Origin: Acidobacteriaceae bacterium
Lineage (GTDB): Bacteria; Acidobacteriota; Terriglobia; Terriglobales; Acidobacteriaceae
DNA length: 64,000 nt
Direction of reading: 5' to 3'
Assembly (NCBI GenBank): GCA_003134855.1
Contig: PLCS01000008.1
Span: forward strand, 1 to 64,000
Part shown: one piece after another, positions 40,308 to 49,035 of the stretch
Layout of the letters: the number at the start of each line of letters is the position of its first letter
Position numbering within the stretch: position 1 is the stretch's first letter
The notes under the pieces: model-generated
Seen by the model: only the letters and a program-made list of their open reading frames with translations
Database searches by the model: none
What the model was told of the DNA's origin: nothing
Program-made: the position numbers and the translations under genes

Positions 40308-40742
40308 ATGAGCAAGCAAGCAATCGATGCGCAGGACCGGACCATGAATGGCCATTTCGGCCGTTTCTCCGCCGCGGCCTCAGGCTGGCTGGGATCAACG
40401 TGGGCGTTTGTGGGCGCGGGCCTGGTGGTGGTGGTGTGGGCTGCCACCGGCACTCTCTTTCATTTCTCAAGCAACTGGGTGATGGTGATCGGCACGGGAA
40501 CGTCGATCGCGACATTTCTCATGGTTTTTTTGATTCAGAATACGCAGAATCGCGATGCGCGGGCGATTCATCTGAAGCTGAATGAGTTGATCCGGGCCAT
40601 GGATACGGCGCGCAACCAGATGATTGATATCGAGAAATTGAGCGATTTGGAGCTGGATGCGATGCAGGCTACCTACGAAAAGATCAAGATAACCTGGACC
40701 GAGCGCCAATCGCGAAGCCCTCGCGGCGCTCAGGAGAAATAA
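40308..40742 (+). CDS. Low-affinity iron permease family membrane protein
   Basis: The 144-residue protein has two transmembrane helices (about 30-52 and 56-78) followed by a soluble helical tail. It matches the low-affinity Fe/Cu permease-type family by F-L-I-Q-N-T-Q-N-R-D-A-R-A-I-H-L-K-L-N-E-L and its size. A transport role is assigned by family name only; these bacterial short forms are poorly studied. The ATG follows GGGAGG. Confidence 0.8.
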   Translation: MSKQAIDAQDRTMNGHFGRFSAAASGWLGSTWAFVGAGLVVVVWAATGTLFHFSSNWVMVIGTGTSIATFLMVFLIQNTQNRDARAIHLKLNELIRAMDTARNQMIDIEKLSDLELDAMQATYEKIKITWTERQSRSPRGAQEK

Positions 40743-40917
40743 AGCGAGACTCTCCGTTGCGGCACGCCGGGTGGATTCGCTTGCATGGACAGGCCGGGAG
40801 ATGATCCAGGGGAGATGAAGTCTTGCGGGAAATGCGCGGATTGGGGGTTCATTGTGTTCCTTATTGAACTGCGGCCTGCCGTGAAGAGAAGCGACGATAC
40901 GGAAAGAGGTGGTAAAG

Positions 40918-41112
40918 ATGGACAAGCAAAGAGTGAAGGGCGCGATCGACCAAGTGGTGGGAAGCGCAAAGCGTCATGCCGGAAACTTGACCGGCAACAC
41001 CGGGACCGAGGTTAAAGGCGCTGTTCAACAGGTCAAGGGCAAAGTCGAGACGGCTGTCGGCAAGCTGAAGGACGCCGGGCGCGATGCAAAAGCTACAACA
41101 CGAAGCCGCTGA
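40918..41112 (+). CDS. CsbD-like stress protein
   Basis: The 64-residue, highly charged protein has the CsbD pattern: M-D-K-Q-R-V-K-G-A-I-D-Q-V-V-G near the start, then G-N-T-G-T-E-V-K-G and K-G-K-V-E-T-A-V-G-K. CsbD-family genes respond to general stress in many bacteria; the molecular role is unknown. The ATG at 40918 (AGAGGTGG upstream) is preferred to a GTG nine bases earlier. The companion genes on both sides are also small and stress-type. Confidence 0.85.
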   Translation: MDKQRVKGAIDQVVGSAKRHAGNLTGNTGTEVKGAVQQVKGKVETAVGKLKDAGRDAKATTRSR

Positions 41113-41294
41113 AGCCGAATGCGAGCGCCGCGAGGTCATCGTCGCGGTGAATCGCAATTTACTGTAGTAGCCGCAAGAATCAAGCTGGCGGGGGCACATC
41201 TCCGAGAGTTTCATCGCTGTGAGGCGCCCATGAAGGGGCGCTGCGCCGCGGAAGAGATGAGCCTGCCGCCAGTTCACGCAGCACGGGGGGATCA

Positions 41295-41509
41295 ATGAAA
41301 ATCTCTGGAATTCTGATGATCATTGCCGGATTCGTTGCCATTCTCTACGGGGAATTCTCCTACACGACCCATCGTCAGGTTCCCGATATGGGCTGATTCT
41401 AGTCGACGATACAGAAAACCATCCCATGCGCATTCCGCCGATTCTGGGTCTGGCGGGCATGGCGATGGGCTGCGGTCTGGTTTATTTCGGACGGAAACAG
41501 CGCGGATAG
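41295..41509 (+). pseudogene. Frameshifted small membrane protein (DUF3185-like)
   Basis: Reading from the ATG at 41295 (GGGGGG upstream) gives M-K-I-S-G-I-L-M-I-I-A-G and stops after 33 codons at 41394-41396. A -1 shift near 41393 continues L-I-L-V-D-D-T-E-N-H-P, then P-P-I-L-G-L-A-G-M-A-M-G, to a stop at 41507-41509. The joined product, about 71 residues with two hydrophobic segments, matches the DUF3185 plan. One base seems to be lost. It may be a real pseudogene, a sequencing error or (less likely) recoding; no slippery heptamer is evident. Confidence 0.7.
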
Positions 41510-41672
41510 AACGTTCTTCCCGCGCATACTGCCTTGCCGGCGTCCTGCCGGATGGCTGCATTTCGGGAGCTTCTTTGAAAGCCGCTTGCCTCCTTTTGAT
41601 CAGGGATACTCGCTTCTCATCGCCGATTACTGACAACTGAGATCATTCACACCTGACTGCTGACTTTGCGAA

Positions 41673-42728
41673 ATGCGGTGGCATCTCCGGCCCGCTCCGG
41701 GTATACTGTCGGCAAGGCGGCGGGCGCTCCTGCCTAGCCGCCCGGAAGCGAGGTGCGTCTTCCGCAGGGACTCCGGTTCACTGACGTTCGACGTTCCACC
41801 ATCGGAGACTTCCCGTTGGCGCGCGGTAGCTCGTGTCCTGCGAAGTCCTGTGGACGCCTTGGGTTGCGCCCTCTTTCCCGCCTCTTGTGTTCTCTGCGGC
41901 TTCCCTCTGACGCATCTCTCATCCGTGCCCATATGCCAGGTTTGCTGGACGGAGTTTCCCGTCCGGAGCGGCTCCCTGTGCGCGCGCTGCGGCGACCTGC
42001 TGGACGCACCGGTTCTGGCCGGTACCTCGCGCAGCGGCCTGTGCCGGAGCTGCCGGATGGCGCCGCCGCCCTTCGAGCGGGCAGTGGCTTACGGGCCGTA
42101 CCAGGACCGCATGAAGGCGGCCATCCATGCGCTCAAGTACGACCGGCTGCACGCGGCGGCCAATGGACTGGGCCGGATGCTGGCTGAGGCAATCGCCCAA
42201 CTGATGGCCGAGGCGCCCAGCGAGATGCTGGTGGTGCCGGTGCCGCTGCACCGCTCAAAATATGCCGACCGCGGCTTCAATCAGGCTCGTTCGCTGGCCG
42301 TAGCCGCACTGGAGGCGTTGCGCAAGAGCCATCCGGAATGGCGGCTCACGCTGGCCTCATCTACCCTGATGCGGCTGCGCGCCACCACAAGTCAGGCTGG
42401 CCTGACCCCGCGCCAGCGGCGATTGAATGTGCGCGGAGCCTTCACCGTCTCCGATCGGGCCGCCGTGGACTCGAAGCACATCTTGCTCATCGACGACATT
42501 CTTACCACCGGCGCGACAGCCCGCGCCGCGTCCCTGGCGCTGACCAGGGCGGGAGCGGCCTCCGTGTGGGTGGCCACTCTGGCCAGGGCGGGCCGCATTT
42601 ACAACCGCCGTGGGTCTTCTGCCCGCTTTGAAGATGCGGAGGAGATTTCTGAATTTGCCGGCAATGCGCCGGTTGAAACCTTGCAAGGAGCGTTCCAACT
42701 TTCATCGCACGGCCAACCATCTTTTTGA
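41673..42728 (+). CDS. ComF-family phosphoribosyltransferase
   Basis: The protein has an N-terminal double zinc ribbon (C-V-L-C-G, C-Q-V-C, C-A-R-C-G, C-R-S-C) and a C-terminal type I phosphoribosyltransferase domain with the PRPP motif L-L-I-D-D-I-L-T-T-G-A-T. This is the ComF plan, a family needed for DNA uptake in several bacteria though its reaction is not settled. The frame gives 351 residues. The first 60 or so lack homology features, so the true start may be an internal GTG (for example near 41849, V-D-A-L-G-C-A-L-F-P). The HNH gene follows by 14 bases. Confidence 0.9.
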   Translation: MRWHLRPAPGILSARRRALLPSRPEARCVFRRDSGSLTFDVPPSETSRWRAVARVLRSPVDALGCALFPASCVLCGFPLTHLSSVPICQVCWTEFPVRSGSLCARCGDLLDAPVLAGTSRSGLCRSCRMAPPPFERAVAYGPYQDRMKAAIHALKYDRLHAAANGLGRMLAEAIAQLMAEAPSEMLVVPVPLHRSKYADRGFNQARSLAVAALEALRKSHPEWRLTLASSTLMRLRATTSQAGLTPRQRRLNVRGAFTVSDRAAVDSKHILLIDDILTTGATARAASLALTRAGAASVWVATLARAGRIYNRRGSSARFEDAEEISEFAGNAPVETLQGAFQLSSHGQPSF

Positions 42729-42742
42729 CGAGGGGATAAAGG

Positions 42743-43357
42743 ATGTCGCTGGGAAAAGCCATGATTCACGCACGCAAGCAGAAGTCCATCGCCCGGGCCG
42801 CGGCCATCGCCGGCGAGCAGGTAACCATCCATTCCGCGCACATTTTGCAGATGCCGGTGCTGGTGCTGAACGCCTCCTATGAGCCGATCAACATCTGCGG
42901 CGCGCGGCGGGCGCTGGTGCTGGTGCTCAAGGGCATTGCGCGCACCGAAGAGGAGCATGGGCTGATTCTGCACGCCCAGCGCAGCCGCATCCCCATGCCC
43001 TCGGTGATCCGGCTGCTAGAGTATCGCCGCATCCCTTACCAAACGCGCGCCCTCTCGCGCAAGAACATCCTGCTGCGCGACCGCAACACCTGCCAGTACT
43101 GCGGTGAGGCCTTCGCGCCCGCCGATCTGACGCTGGACCACGTGATTCCCCGCTCGCGCGGCGGCAGCTCGACCTGGGAGAATCTGGTGGCCTGCTGCCA
43201 CTCGTGCAACCGGCAAAAAGGCAACCGGATGCTCAGCGAGATCGACGACATGATCCTGTTGCGCGAGCCGCGCCCCTTCTCGCTGCACACCAGCCGCCAG
43301 ATCATGCGCATGTTGGGGCGCGCTGACGACCGCTGGCGGAAGTACCTGTTCTATTAG
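42743..43357 (+). CDS. HNH endonuclease family protein
   Basis: The 204-residue protein carries an HNH domain at about 112-165 with zinc-binding C-Q-Y-C-G and C-H-S-C-N and the catalytic [11 protein letters not shown]. The N-terminal part ([13 protein letters not shown]) is the usual start of a widespread bacterial HNH family near which no restriction partner is required. It probably nicks DNA in repair or competence-related processes. The position next to comF is suggestive only. Confidence 0.9.
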   Translation: MSLGKAMIHARKQKSIARAAAIAGEQVTIHSAHILQMPVLVLNASYEPINICGARRALVLVLKGIARTEEEHGLILHAQRSRIPMPSVIRLLEYRRIPYQTRALSRKNILLRDRNTCQYCGEAFAPADLTLDHVIPRSRGGSSTWENLVACCHSCNRQKGNRMLSEIDDMILLREPRPFSLHTSRQIMRMLGRADDRWRKYLFY

Positions 43358-43392
43358 AAGCTATCTCATAAACCGGTTTTGAAAGGGCACGG

Positions 43393-43448
43393 CTTCAGCA
43401 CCTGCGGTATGCTTTTCGTGTGATTACAGGCCTTTTTCCGCAGCCTGT
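43393..43448 (+). repeat. Dispersed repeat, CTTYAGC..CCTGCGG...CCGCAGCCTGT
   Basis: Second unit of the family seen at 27401-27465, preceded by GTTTTGAAAGGGCACGG. It lies between the HNH gene and the VWFA gene. Confidence 0.65.
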
Positions 43449-43549
43449 TTTGCCGCCAGCGGAATGGAATTTATGCCTAAACAAGCGTCGGTCAACTCTC
43501 CGCAAGCTCTATCGTCTAATGGAGTGAGAGTGTGTGCCCTTTGACCGCC

Positions 43550-44722
43550 ATGCGAATCCGATTCGTTTCCTGTCTTTCTCTCTCGTTGCTGGCCTTGGTC
43601 TGCCTGCCCGCGGCCAGCCCAGCCCCGCAGTCTGCTGACCAGCCGGTTGCCGCGTTGAAGGTCCAGGTCCGCGAGGTCGTGCTGCCCGTCACAGTGCGCG
43701 ACAAGCACGGCGCGCTGGTGGCCAGCCTCAAGATCAAGGACTTCACCCTCACCGAGGATGGCCGTCCGCAGACCATCAAGAGCTTTACCCGCGAGACCAG
43801 CCTGCCCTTCCGGCTGGGCCTGCTCGTCGACACCAGCCGCGGCGTCACCGGCGCCATGGAGAACGAGCGCAAGGCGGCGGGAAAGTTTGTCGATGCCATG
43901 CTGCCGGAGAAGCCCAAGGCCGGCTCCGACTCGGACCAGGCTTTCCTCATCCACTTTGACCGCGAGGTCGAGCTGCTCCGCGACTTCACTGCGTCGCGCG
44001 ACAAGCTGCACCGCGAGCTGGACGCGATGGGCCCGACCCGCGCCGCGCAGAACGACTCGCAGGGGGGCGAGAGCAGCGGGGAGGGAAGAACGCAAGGCCA
44101 GGGTCGCGGCGGCCGCGGCGGCACACAGCTTTACGATGCGATCTTCCTCGCCTCCGACGAACTGATGAAAACGCAAGAGGGCCGCAAGGCCCTGGTCGTC
44201 TTCTCCGGCGGCGTGGACCGGGGCAGCAAGGATACGTTGAACGACGCGGTGGACGCGGCCGACCGCGCCGGCGTGGCCGTTTACACCATCTACTTTAAAG
44301 GCGAGCAGGAGCGCAGCCAGACCGGCATTCCCGGCATAGGCGGCGGGCGGCACGGCGGCGGCGGCGGATGGCCGGGAGGAGGCGGTGGTGGTTATCCCGG
44401 CGGGGGCGGAGGCTATCCGGGTGGAGGCGGAAGGCGCGGCGGAGGTGGCCAGAGCACGCCCGGGGTGGACGGCAAGAAGATCATGGAGAAGATCGCCACG
44501 CGCACCGGAGGCCGATACTTCGAGGCCAAAAGCAAGGACAAGCTGGACGAAATTTACGCCCAGATCGCCGAGGAGCTGCGCGGCCAATACCTTCTCACGT
44601 ACACGCCGGACGTGGTGGACAAGGAAGGCGGCTTCCACAAGATCGCCCTCAAGGCCAACAAAGACGACCTGACGGTAGTCACGCGCGAAGGCTACTACGC
44701 GCCCGGCGGCGAAGCGAAGTAG
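43550..44722 (+). CDS. Secreted von Willebrand factor type A protein, acidobacterial type
   Basis: The ATG at 43550 gives 390 residues with a signal peptide (L-A-L-V-C-L-P-A-A-S). A short beta domain follows (about 35-85, V-R-E-V-V-L-P-V-T-V-R-D, D-F-T-L-T-E-D-G), then a VWFA domain from R-L-G-L-L-V-D-T-S-R-G with F-S-G-G-V-D-R. The usual D-x-S-x-S is D-T-S-R-G here. A Gly/Pro-rich loop of about 45 residues (G-G-G-G-W-P-G-G-G repeats) interrupts the domain before P-G-V-D-G-K-K-I. This is the plan of the VWFA-related domain expanded in acidobacteria. The role is unknown, probably protein binding in the envelope. Confidence 0.88.
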   Translation: MRIRFVSCLSLSLLALVCLPAASPAPQSADQPVAALKVQVREVVLPVTVRDKHGALVASLKIKDFTLTEDGRPQTIKSFTRETSLPFRLGLLVDTSRGVTGAMENERKAAGKFVDAMLPEKPKAGSDSDQAFLIHFDREVELLRDFTASRDKLHRELDAMGPTRAAQNDSQGGESSGEGRTQGQGRGGRGGTQLYDAIFLASDELMKTQEGRKALVVFSGGVDRGSKDTLNDAVDAADRAGVAVYTIYFKGEQERSQTGIPGIGGGRHGGGGGWPGGGGGGYPGGGGGYPGGGGRRGGGGQSTPGVDGKKIMEKIATRTGGRYFEAKSKDKLDEIYAQIAEELRGQYLLTYTPDVVDKEGGFHKIALKANKDDLTVVTREGYYAPGGEAK

Positions 44723-45009
44723 GCACCTGCGGTGCGGCCAGCCGCTCGCTGTTCGCTCGCATGAGTATTCGTCGATTCCGTCCTTGCGCAAAAAACGCGG
44801 CGGGTGGTCCAAGTCTGACCATCAAGATTGGGTGGCATCGGTCTGGATTTTCAGACCTGGGAGACTACGAAAGCCCCTGCGAGCGAAGACAGCGAGCGTC
44901 TGCCCCACCGCAGGTGGTCAACTCGCAAGCGCCTCCACCACCGTCTCAGGGTGCCGAGCAATCACGGTCAGATAGGCGTGCGCGGCGGACAGGGATTCTT
45001 GCCGGCGCA
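44723..45009. other. Gap between convergent genes, repeat-derived
   Basis: It contains CACCTGCGGTG at the left and CCACCGCAGGTGG near 44907 at the right, forming long-range inverted words, with a TTTTCAGACCTGGGAG fragment between. No gene is seen. Confidence 0.5.
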
Positions 45010-45762
45010 CTAGCCCTTGCGCCGGTAGAGCACCTGGAACTCGTAGCCGGAATTCGCGGGGAAGAGGCTGGCAACGTGGCGCAGACGCTCGGCGAGGGCC
45101 GGGGCGGCCAGCAGCGGGTAGTCGCGCTCGCGCAGATCGTGGTAGTCGAAGTCCACAGCCAGCGACAGCATATAAATCGCCAGCGCGTCCGAGAAGGCCG
45201 ACTCGAAGTAGGCGCTGCGGGCGCGCTCGTCGATGCTCCTCTGGTTGCCGCCGTGGCTGTCCTGGGCGCGGCGGCGCGTCTCCCAGGCGTCCTGGCTGGT
45301 TTCGCCGCGCACCTGTGCCTCAGCCTGCAGCCAGGCCAGCGCGGCAAAGCTCTCCGGAACTCCGGCGGCCTCGACAAAGTTGTGGGCCACGTTGATGAAA
45401 AACTCGAAGGCCAGGCCGAAGCGGTCCTCGACCAGCCGCGTGGAAAGAAAGACAGCCTCGGTGGAGCCGAAGACGGCGTTACGATGGCAGATGGCGCGGT
45501 CGCCCAGATCGACGGTGTAGCCGGGCGCCACCATCGTCTCGTCGGTGTCGGCAATAGCCAGCGGGACAAAGTAATAGGCACGGTGATCGACCGCGGCCGA
45601 GAGCGTGGCCGGCACGGCGCTCACCAGCCGCTCCAGGTCCGCATCCGAGACGCGCGTCTCGCCCCACATTGCGTAATGAATTCCGTTGGGGGCCTGGGCC
45701 ACGGCCACCTGCGCGGCCACCTTCTCCGCCTGCCAAAGCTCGACTTGTGCGCTGCTCGCCAT
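45010..45762 (-). CDS. Hypothetical protein, 250 residues
   Basis: The ATG at 45762 gives 250 residues; a start 114 bases upstream would translate the repeat element at 45779-45888. There is no signal peptide or membrane segment. The sequence is aromatic-rich in the middle (H-R-A-Y-Y-F-V-P-L, F-E-F-F-I-N-V-A-H-N-F-V-E-A-A-G) with many acidic and basic helices after. I do not recognise a family. It is divergent from the small membrane protein at 45911. Confidence 0.65.
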   Translation of the reverse strand: MASSAQVELWQAEKVAAQVAVAQAPNGIHYAMWGETRVSDADLERLVSAVPATLSAAVDHRAYYFVPLAIADTDETMVAPGYTVDLGDRAICHRNAVFGSTEAVFLSTRLVEDRFGLAFEFFINVAHNFVEAAGVPESFAALAWLQAEAQVRGETSQDAWETRRRAQDSHGGNQRSIDERARSAYFESAFSDALAIYMLSLAVDFDYHDLRERDYPLLAAPALAERLRHVASLFPANSGYEFQVLYRRKG

Positions 45763-45778
45763 AAAACAGTATTCTACG

Positions 45779-45888
45779 GCATGACCAAGCAAATCGTAGC
45801 CTGATTGACATTTTTGCAGGTCGCCGCTCGCTGATGGTCGCGTCGACTTGAATGTTATGCTTTCTGCATACTGCATGCTTGGTCATGC
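45779..45888 (+). repeat. Variable-stem palindromic element, copy 2
   Basis: The ends are perfect 13-bp inverted repeats GCATGACCAAGCA and TGCTTGGTCATGC. The interior contains GTAGCCTGATT, GGTCGCCGCTC and TGGTCGCGTCGACTTGA, the same core as at 6199-6316, whose ends are quite different. It lies in the divergent promoter region of two genes. Confidence 0.75.
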
Positions 45889-45910
45889 GACGACCACGGA
45901 GGCTCTCTCG

Positions 45911-46198
45911 ATGACGGAATCGCCGCAATCCGAAGGGGGAACGGTGCTCGGCTTCCCGCTGCGGGGATTCGGCTTGTTCACCAGTCTGCTGCTGGCCTTC
46001 GCGTCAGCCTTCTTCACCTTTTTTGCCACGACGACCGTCGCCATCTTCGCGCTGCTGGGGTGGAATCTCTTTGGCCACCATGCGGTGAGCTACGCCGACA
46101 GCTACCGCTATGTCGGCTTTCCCGCGTTCCTAGTGGTGCTGGTTGTGGCGCTGCCGGTCTTTGCCGTGCTATGGGTACGGGCCAAGATGAGCAAGTAA
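45911..46198 (+). CDS. Small membrane protein, 95 residues
   Basis: From the ATG at 45911 the product has two transmembrane helices (about 23-48 and 68-88) and no other feature. An upstream in-frame start would lie in the repeat element. It is convergent with the desaturase gene. The function is unknown. Confidence 0.6.
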   Translation: MTESPQSEGGTVLGFPLRGFGLFTSLLLAFASAFFTFFATTTVAIFALLGWNLFGHHAVSYADSYRYVGFPAFLVVLVVALPVFAVLWVRAKMSK

Positions 46199-46207
46199 AG
46201 TCAGCTA

Positions 46208-47170
46208 CTAATTCCCCGCCGGCCTGGGGTTCGCGCTGTCGAACTTCGCCACCTGAATCTTGCGCGCCAGACCCAGCTTCGCCAGCAGCAAGATGCCCCA
46301 GAAGTTGGGATCGATCTCGTACCAGGCAAGGCCATGGCGGGCCGAGACGGGATGCGCGTGGTGGTTGTTGTGCCAGCCCTCGCCGCCGGTCACCAGCGCC
46401 ACCCACCAGTTGTTGCGCGAGTCGTCGCGCGTCTCAAAGCGCCGGCTACCCCACAGGTGCGTGGCCGAGTTCACGAGCCATGTCGCATGCAGCCCCAGCG
46501 TCACTCTCAGAAAGCCGCCCCACAGCAGCATCCCCACGGCATTGTGCCAGCCGCCCCAAAGCCAGCCCAGGCCAAAGAGCAGCGCGCCGCTAGCGGTGAT
46601 CGGAATCCAGTGGTACTTGCTCAGCCAGAGATAAAAACGGTCGCGGTCGAGGTCGGGAACGTAGCGGGCCAGGGCATGAGTCTGGGCGTGCAATGCGTTG
46701 CCCCAGACAATCCAGCCGAGGTGCGCCCACCAGCCGCCTTCGCGGGGGGTGTGCGGGTCGCCCTCGCGGTCGCTGAACTGGTGATGCACGCGATGTGTGG
46801 CCACCCAGAAGATCGGGCCGCCCTCCAGCGAGAGCGTGGCGCAGACGGCCATGCTATGTTCCAGCCACCTGGGAACCTGGTAGCCGCGATGGGTCAGCAG
46901 GCGGTGGTAGCACATGCCGATGCCCATATTGATGGCCAGCACATACAGCCCCACCATCACCGTCAGCCGCTGCCAGGTGTAGAAGAAGAGCGCCGCCACC
47001 GCGCCCAGATGAAAAACGATCAGGACAACCAGCGTCAGCCAGTTGATGCCCTCGCCCACCGTTGCGGCGCGGCCCATGCGTACCTGTAGCCGCGCCGCCG
47101 CGGGGCGGGACGCAGCCTCGCTCGGGTCAGGGCTCAGTTGAGCAGAAGGTGCGGTTGCGACGGAAGCCAT
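46208..47170 (-). CDS. Acyl-CoA/acyl-lipid delta-9 fatty acid desaturase
   Basis: The ATG at 47170 gives 320 residues. Three histidine boxes of the membrane desaturases are present: H-R-L-L-T-H-R, H-R-V-H-H and H-N-N-H-H. They hold the di-iron centre that introduces a double bond into fatty acyl chains. Four transmembrane helices in two pairs (about 45-85 and 190-225) fit the fold. Such enzymes adjust membrane fluidity. It is a single gene, convergent with the preceding small membrane protein. Confidence 0.92.
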   Translation of the reverse strand: MASVATAPSAQLSPDPSEAASRPAAARLQVRMGRAATVGEGINWLTLVVLIVFHLGAVAALFFYTWQRLTVMVGLYVLAINMGIGMCYHRLLTHRGYQVPRWLEHSMAVCATLSLEGGPIFWVATHRVHHQFSDREGDPHTPREGGWWAHLGWIVWGNALHAQTHALARYVPDLDRDRFYLWLSKYHWIPITASGALLFGLGWLWGGWHNAVGMLLWGGFLRVTLGLHATWLVNSATHLWGSRRFETRDDSRNNWWVALVTGGEGWHNNHHAHPVSARHGLAWYEIDPNFWGILLLAKLGLARKIQVAKFDSANPRPAGN

Positions 47171-47307
47171 AGGGGGAAGTCCCTGGAGAGTGGCGACGCG
47201 CCCACCCATCCACACCCATTGTATCCGCAGGTCAATTGCGCAATCGTATCGAACGGCGCATATCCAAAATAAAGTTTTGCTATTCCCGATGGCTAGAGGT
47301 TCGTGGT

Positions 47308-47446
47308 CTCCCAGGTTCGAGAATCCGGACCTGGGGCATCCTCATCTTCTACTTGTCGGACTTGGCCCACCCGCCGAAAATCCAGAGCTGCGGATTCGGG
47401 TTCATCGTCTCCCAAGTCTCAAAGTCGAGACCTGGGCCACCCGCCG
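47308..47446 (+). repeat. Two short CCCAGGT/ACCTGGG palindromes
   Basis: At 47308-47340, TCTCCCAGGTTCGAGAATCCGG is followed by ACCTGGGG. At 47409-47441, CTCCCAAGTCTC is followed by GAGACCTGGGCCACC. They belong with the unit at 17448-17482. Between them is CCCACCCGCCG sequence of the same kind. Confidence 0.55.
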
Positions 47447-47462
47447 GATAGGGGATATGGGA

Positions 47463-48260
47463 TCAGAGGAAACCTTTGTCGTTAAAGATAGTGACGGTCC
47501 TTCTCACCGCTTCTCGAATCTCATACAGCGTGGCCATCACTTCTTTTCCCCGAACATCAAGTGGATTCTCAAAAGCTATATGGACACGAAAATCCATGTA
47601 ATTATCCAATTCACTAATCGGGAGGGTCATCAAGTCGCCGTCTTCGAGAAAGTTAATCCCCGGTGTGGCTACCATGACTCCGTGCGGCAATCCGGCGGGA
47701 AAGGTTTCTTTGAGTGCAATCTCAATGGCTACCCTTTCGCTGCGGAAGAAGCTTCGCCCAATGACACTCATCCATGCGGGAATCAACAGGGAGTGTTTAT
47801 CCATATTGTTCATGGTCTGGAGGTTCCAAAGTGCTTGGCCATTCCCTCCCTTGTAAGGCTGGATAGCATCAATAGCTTCTATAGCAAGCTTCTCCATGCC
47901 AAGTATTTTTCCCATCTTTTCGGTTTCGTAACGCGCAGCGCTATCGCAGATAGGGAAATAGATCCGGGTTGCGCGCTTCTCCAGGGGCTTGATAGAAACC
48001 AGATGATAAGCCAAATGGTCGAGGGTACTCCTAAGGTTCTGAAGGACATCTCCGATAATCACGCTCATGTCCAAGGGGAAGTTTTTCAGAATATTAACCT
48101 TGAAAACCTTATGCAAATTATCCGTATCGTTATAGGCGACGATTTCGTAAGGGCTGGAGGCGATGAACTCCTGAACCATTTCGTCCAAATCGATGAGGTG
48201 CTTTTCGGCCCTCTCGATTTTCTTATTTAGCCGTTCAAGGATGGTTGGGGGTGTGGGCAT
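47463..48260 (-). CDS. Hypothetical protein, 265 residues
   Basis: The product is soluble and mostly helical at the N-terminus (E-R-L-N-K-K-I-E-R-A-E-K-H). A conserved-looking N-L-R-S-T-L-D-H-L-A-Y-H-L segment lies at about 75-87, and a more beta-rich half follows. Proteins with this L-R-x-x-L-D-H-L-A block occur widely without known function. Codon use and GC are clearly lower than in neighbouring housekeeping genes, as are those of the next two genes, suggesting acquisition. Confidence 0.65.
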   Translation of the reverse strand: MPTPPTILERLNKKIERAEKHLIDLDEMVQEFIASSPYEIVAYNDTDNLHKVFKVNILKNFPLDMSVIIGDVLQNLRSTLDHLAYHLVSIKPLEKRATRIYFPICDSAARYETEKMGKILGMEKLAIEAIDAIQPYKGGNGQALWNLQTMNNMDKHSLLIPAWMSVIGRSFFRSERVAIEIALKETFPAGLPHGVMVATPGINFLEDGDLMTLPISELDNYMDFRVHIAFENPLDVRGKEVMATLYEIREAVRRTVTIFNDKGFL

Positions 48261-48301
48261 TGCGTCTCAATGATACTTGACCGAAGCGAGGATTGAACTT
48301 T

Positions 48302-48565
48302 TTATTGCTTTCTCCCAAGTTTATCCGGCGCGGCGGGTTCAGCAGGATTCGCGTAGGGGTTGATCGGCCCTTTCGATTTTCCTTTGGCTTTCTTGAAAGG
48401 ACTTCGCTCTTTGAGAAGAGGGACGAAAATCGGGATGACCATGTAGGCCAGCGCCAGGACTGCTGTGACGGCGATACTCGCCATGACAACGAAGCCAATC
48501 AATCCTCTGATTACGTACCCAAGAAGCGTCCCGGCCCAATGGAGAATAGCGTGGAGGGTTTCCAT
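48302..48565 (-). CDS. Small membrane protein, 87 residues
   Basis: One or two hydrophobic helices cover residues 10-50, followed by a Lys/Pro-rich cytoplasmic tail (K-K-A-K-G-K-S-K-G-P). It lies 41 bases upstream of the gene at 47463 on the same strand, so the two may be co-transcribed. The function is unknown. Confidence 0.5.
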   Translation of the reverse strand: METLHAILHWAGTLLGYVIRGLIGFVVMASIAVTAVLALAYMVIPIFVPLLKERSPFKKAKGKSKGPINPYANPAEPAAPDKLGRKQ

Positions 48566-48598
48566 AGCTATATTCTAGGTGAGGAAGAGAGGAATCCT

Positions 48599-48859
48599 AT
48601 GCAACTTTCGGATTATGTGGGTCAGCAGATCATAATCAATGCCCAGCCGCTTGGGGGACTAAAACAGGTCAAGCTCCTTGGTGTAGAAGCAGGAGGCGTT
48701 TGGATTGAGAGCCAAGAAATCACCAACCAATTGTTAGCTCAATTCAAGATCGCAACAGCACCCAACACCTTTGTATTCTTTTTGCCATACGCACAAATCG
48801 AGATGATAAGCATGCCCATCCCGACCGTCGGACTGAACGAAACAGCATTTGGCGTATGA
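48599..48859 (+). CDS. Hypothetical protein, 86 residues
   Basis: The ATG at 48599 follows AGAGAGGAATCCT. The small, beta-rich product (Y-V-G-Q-Q-I-I-I-N, V-K-L-L-G-V-E-A-G-G-V-W-I) resembles an SH3- or Sm-like barrel in pattern only. A longer frame open upstream runs antisense through the small membrane gene and is rejected. It is divergent from the gene ending at 48302. Confidence 0.5.
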   Translation: MQLSDYVGQQIIINAQPLGGLKQVKLLGVEAGGVWIESQEITNQLLAQFKIATAPNTFVFFLPYAQIEMISMPIPTVGLNETAFGV

Positions 48860-49035
48860 TCTCCTCGTTTTCTGGAAGCCCGAAGAGTTTCTCGATTTGA
48901 ATACTCATTCTGCCGGGTGGCGCAGATCCCCACAAGTAAGTCCGGGTGCCCCCGGTCCGGATTTTCGGACCTGGGATTGTTTCGCGCATTTTCTGGCGCG
49001 GGCCGGCCAAAAGCAGTCGGCCCCCCCGCAGGTGG

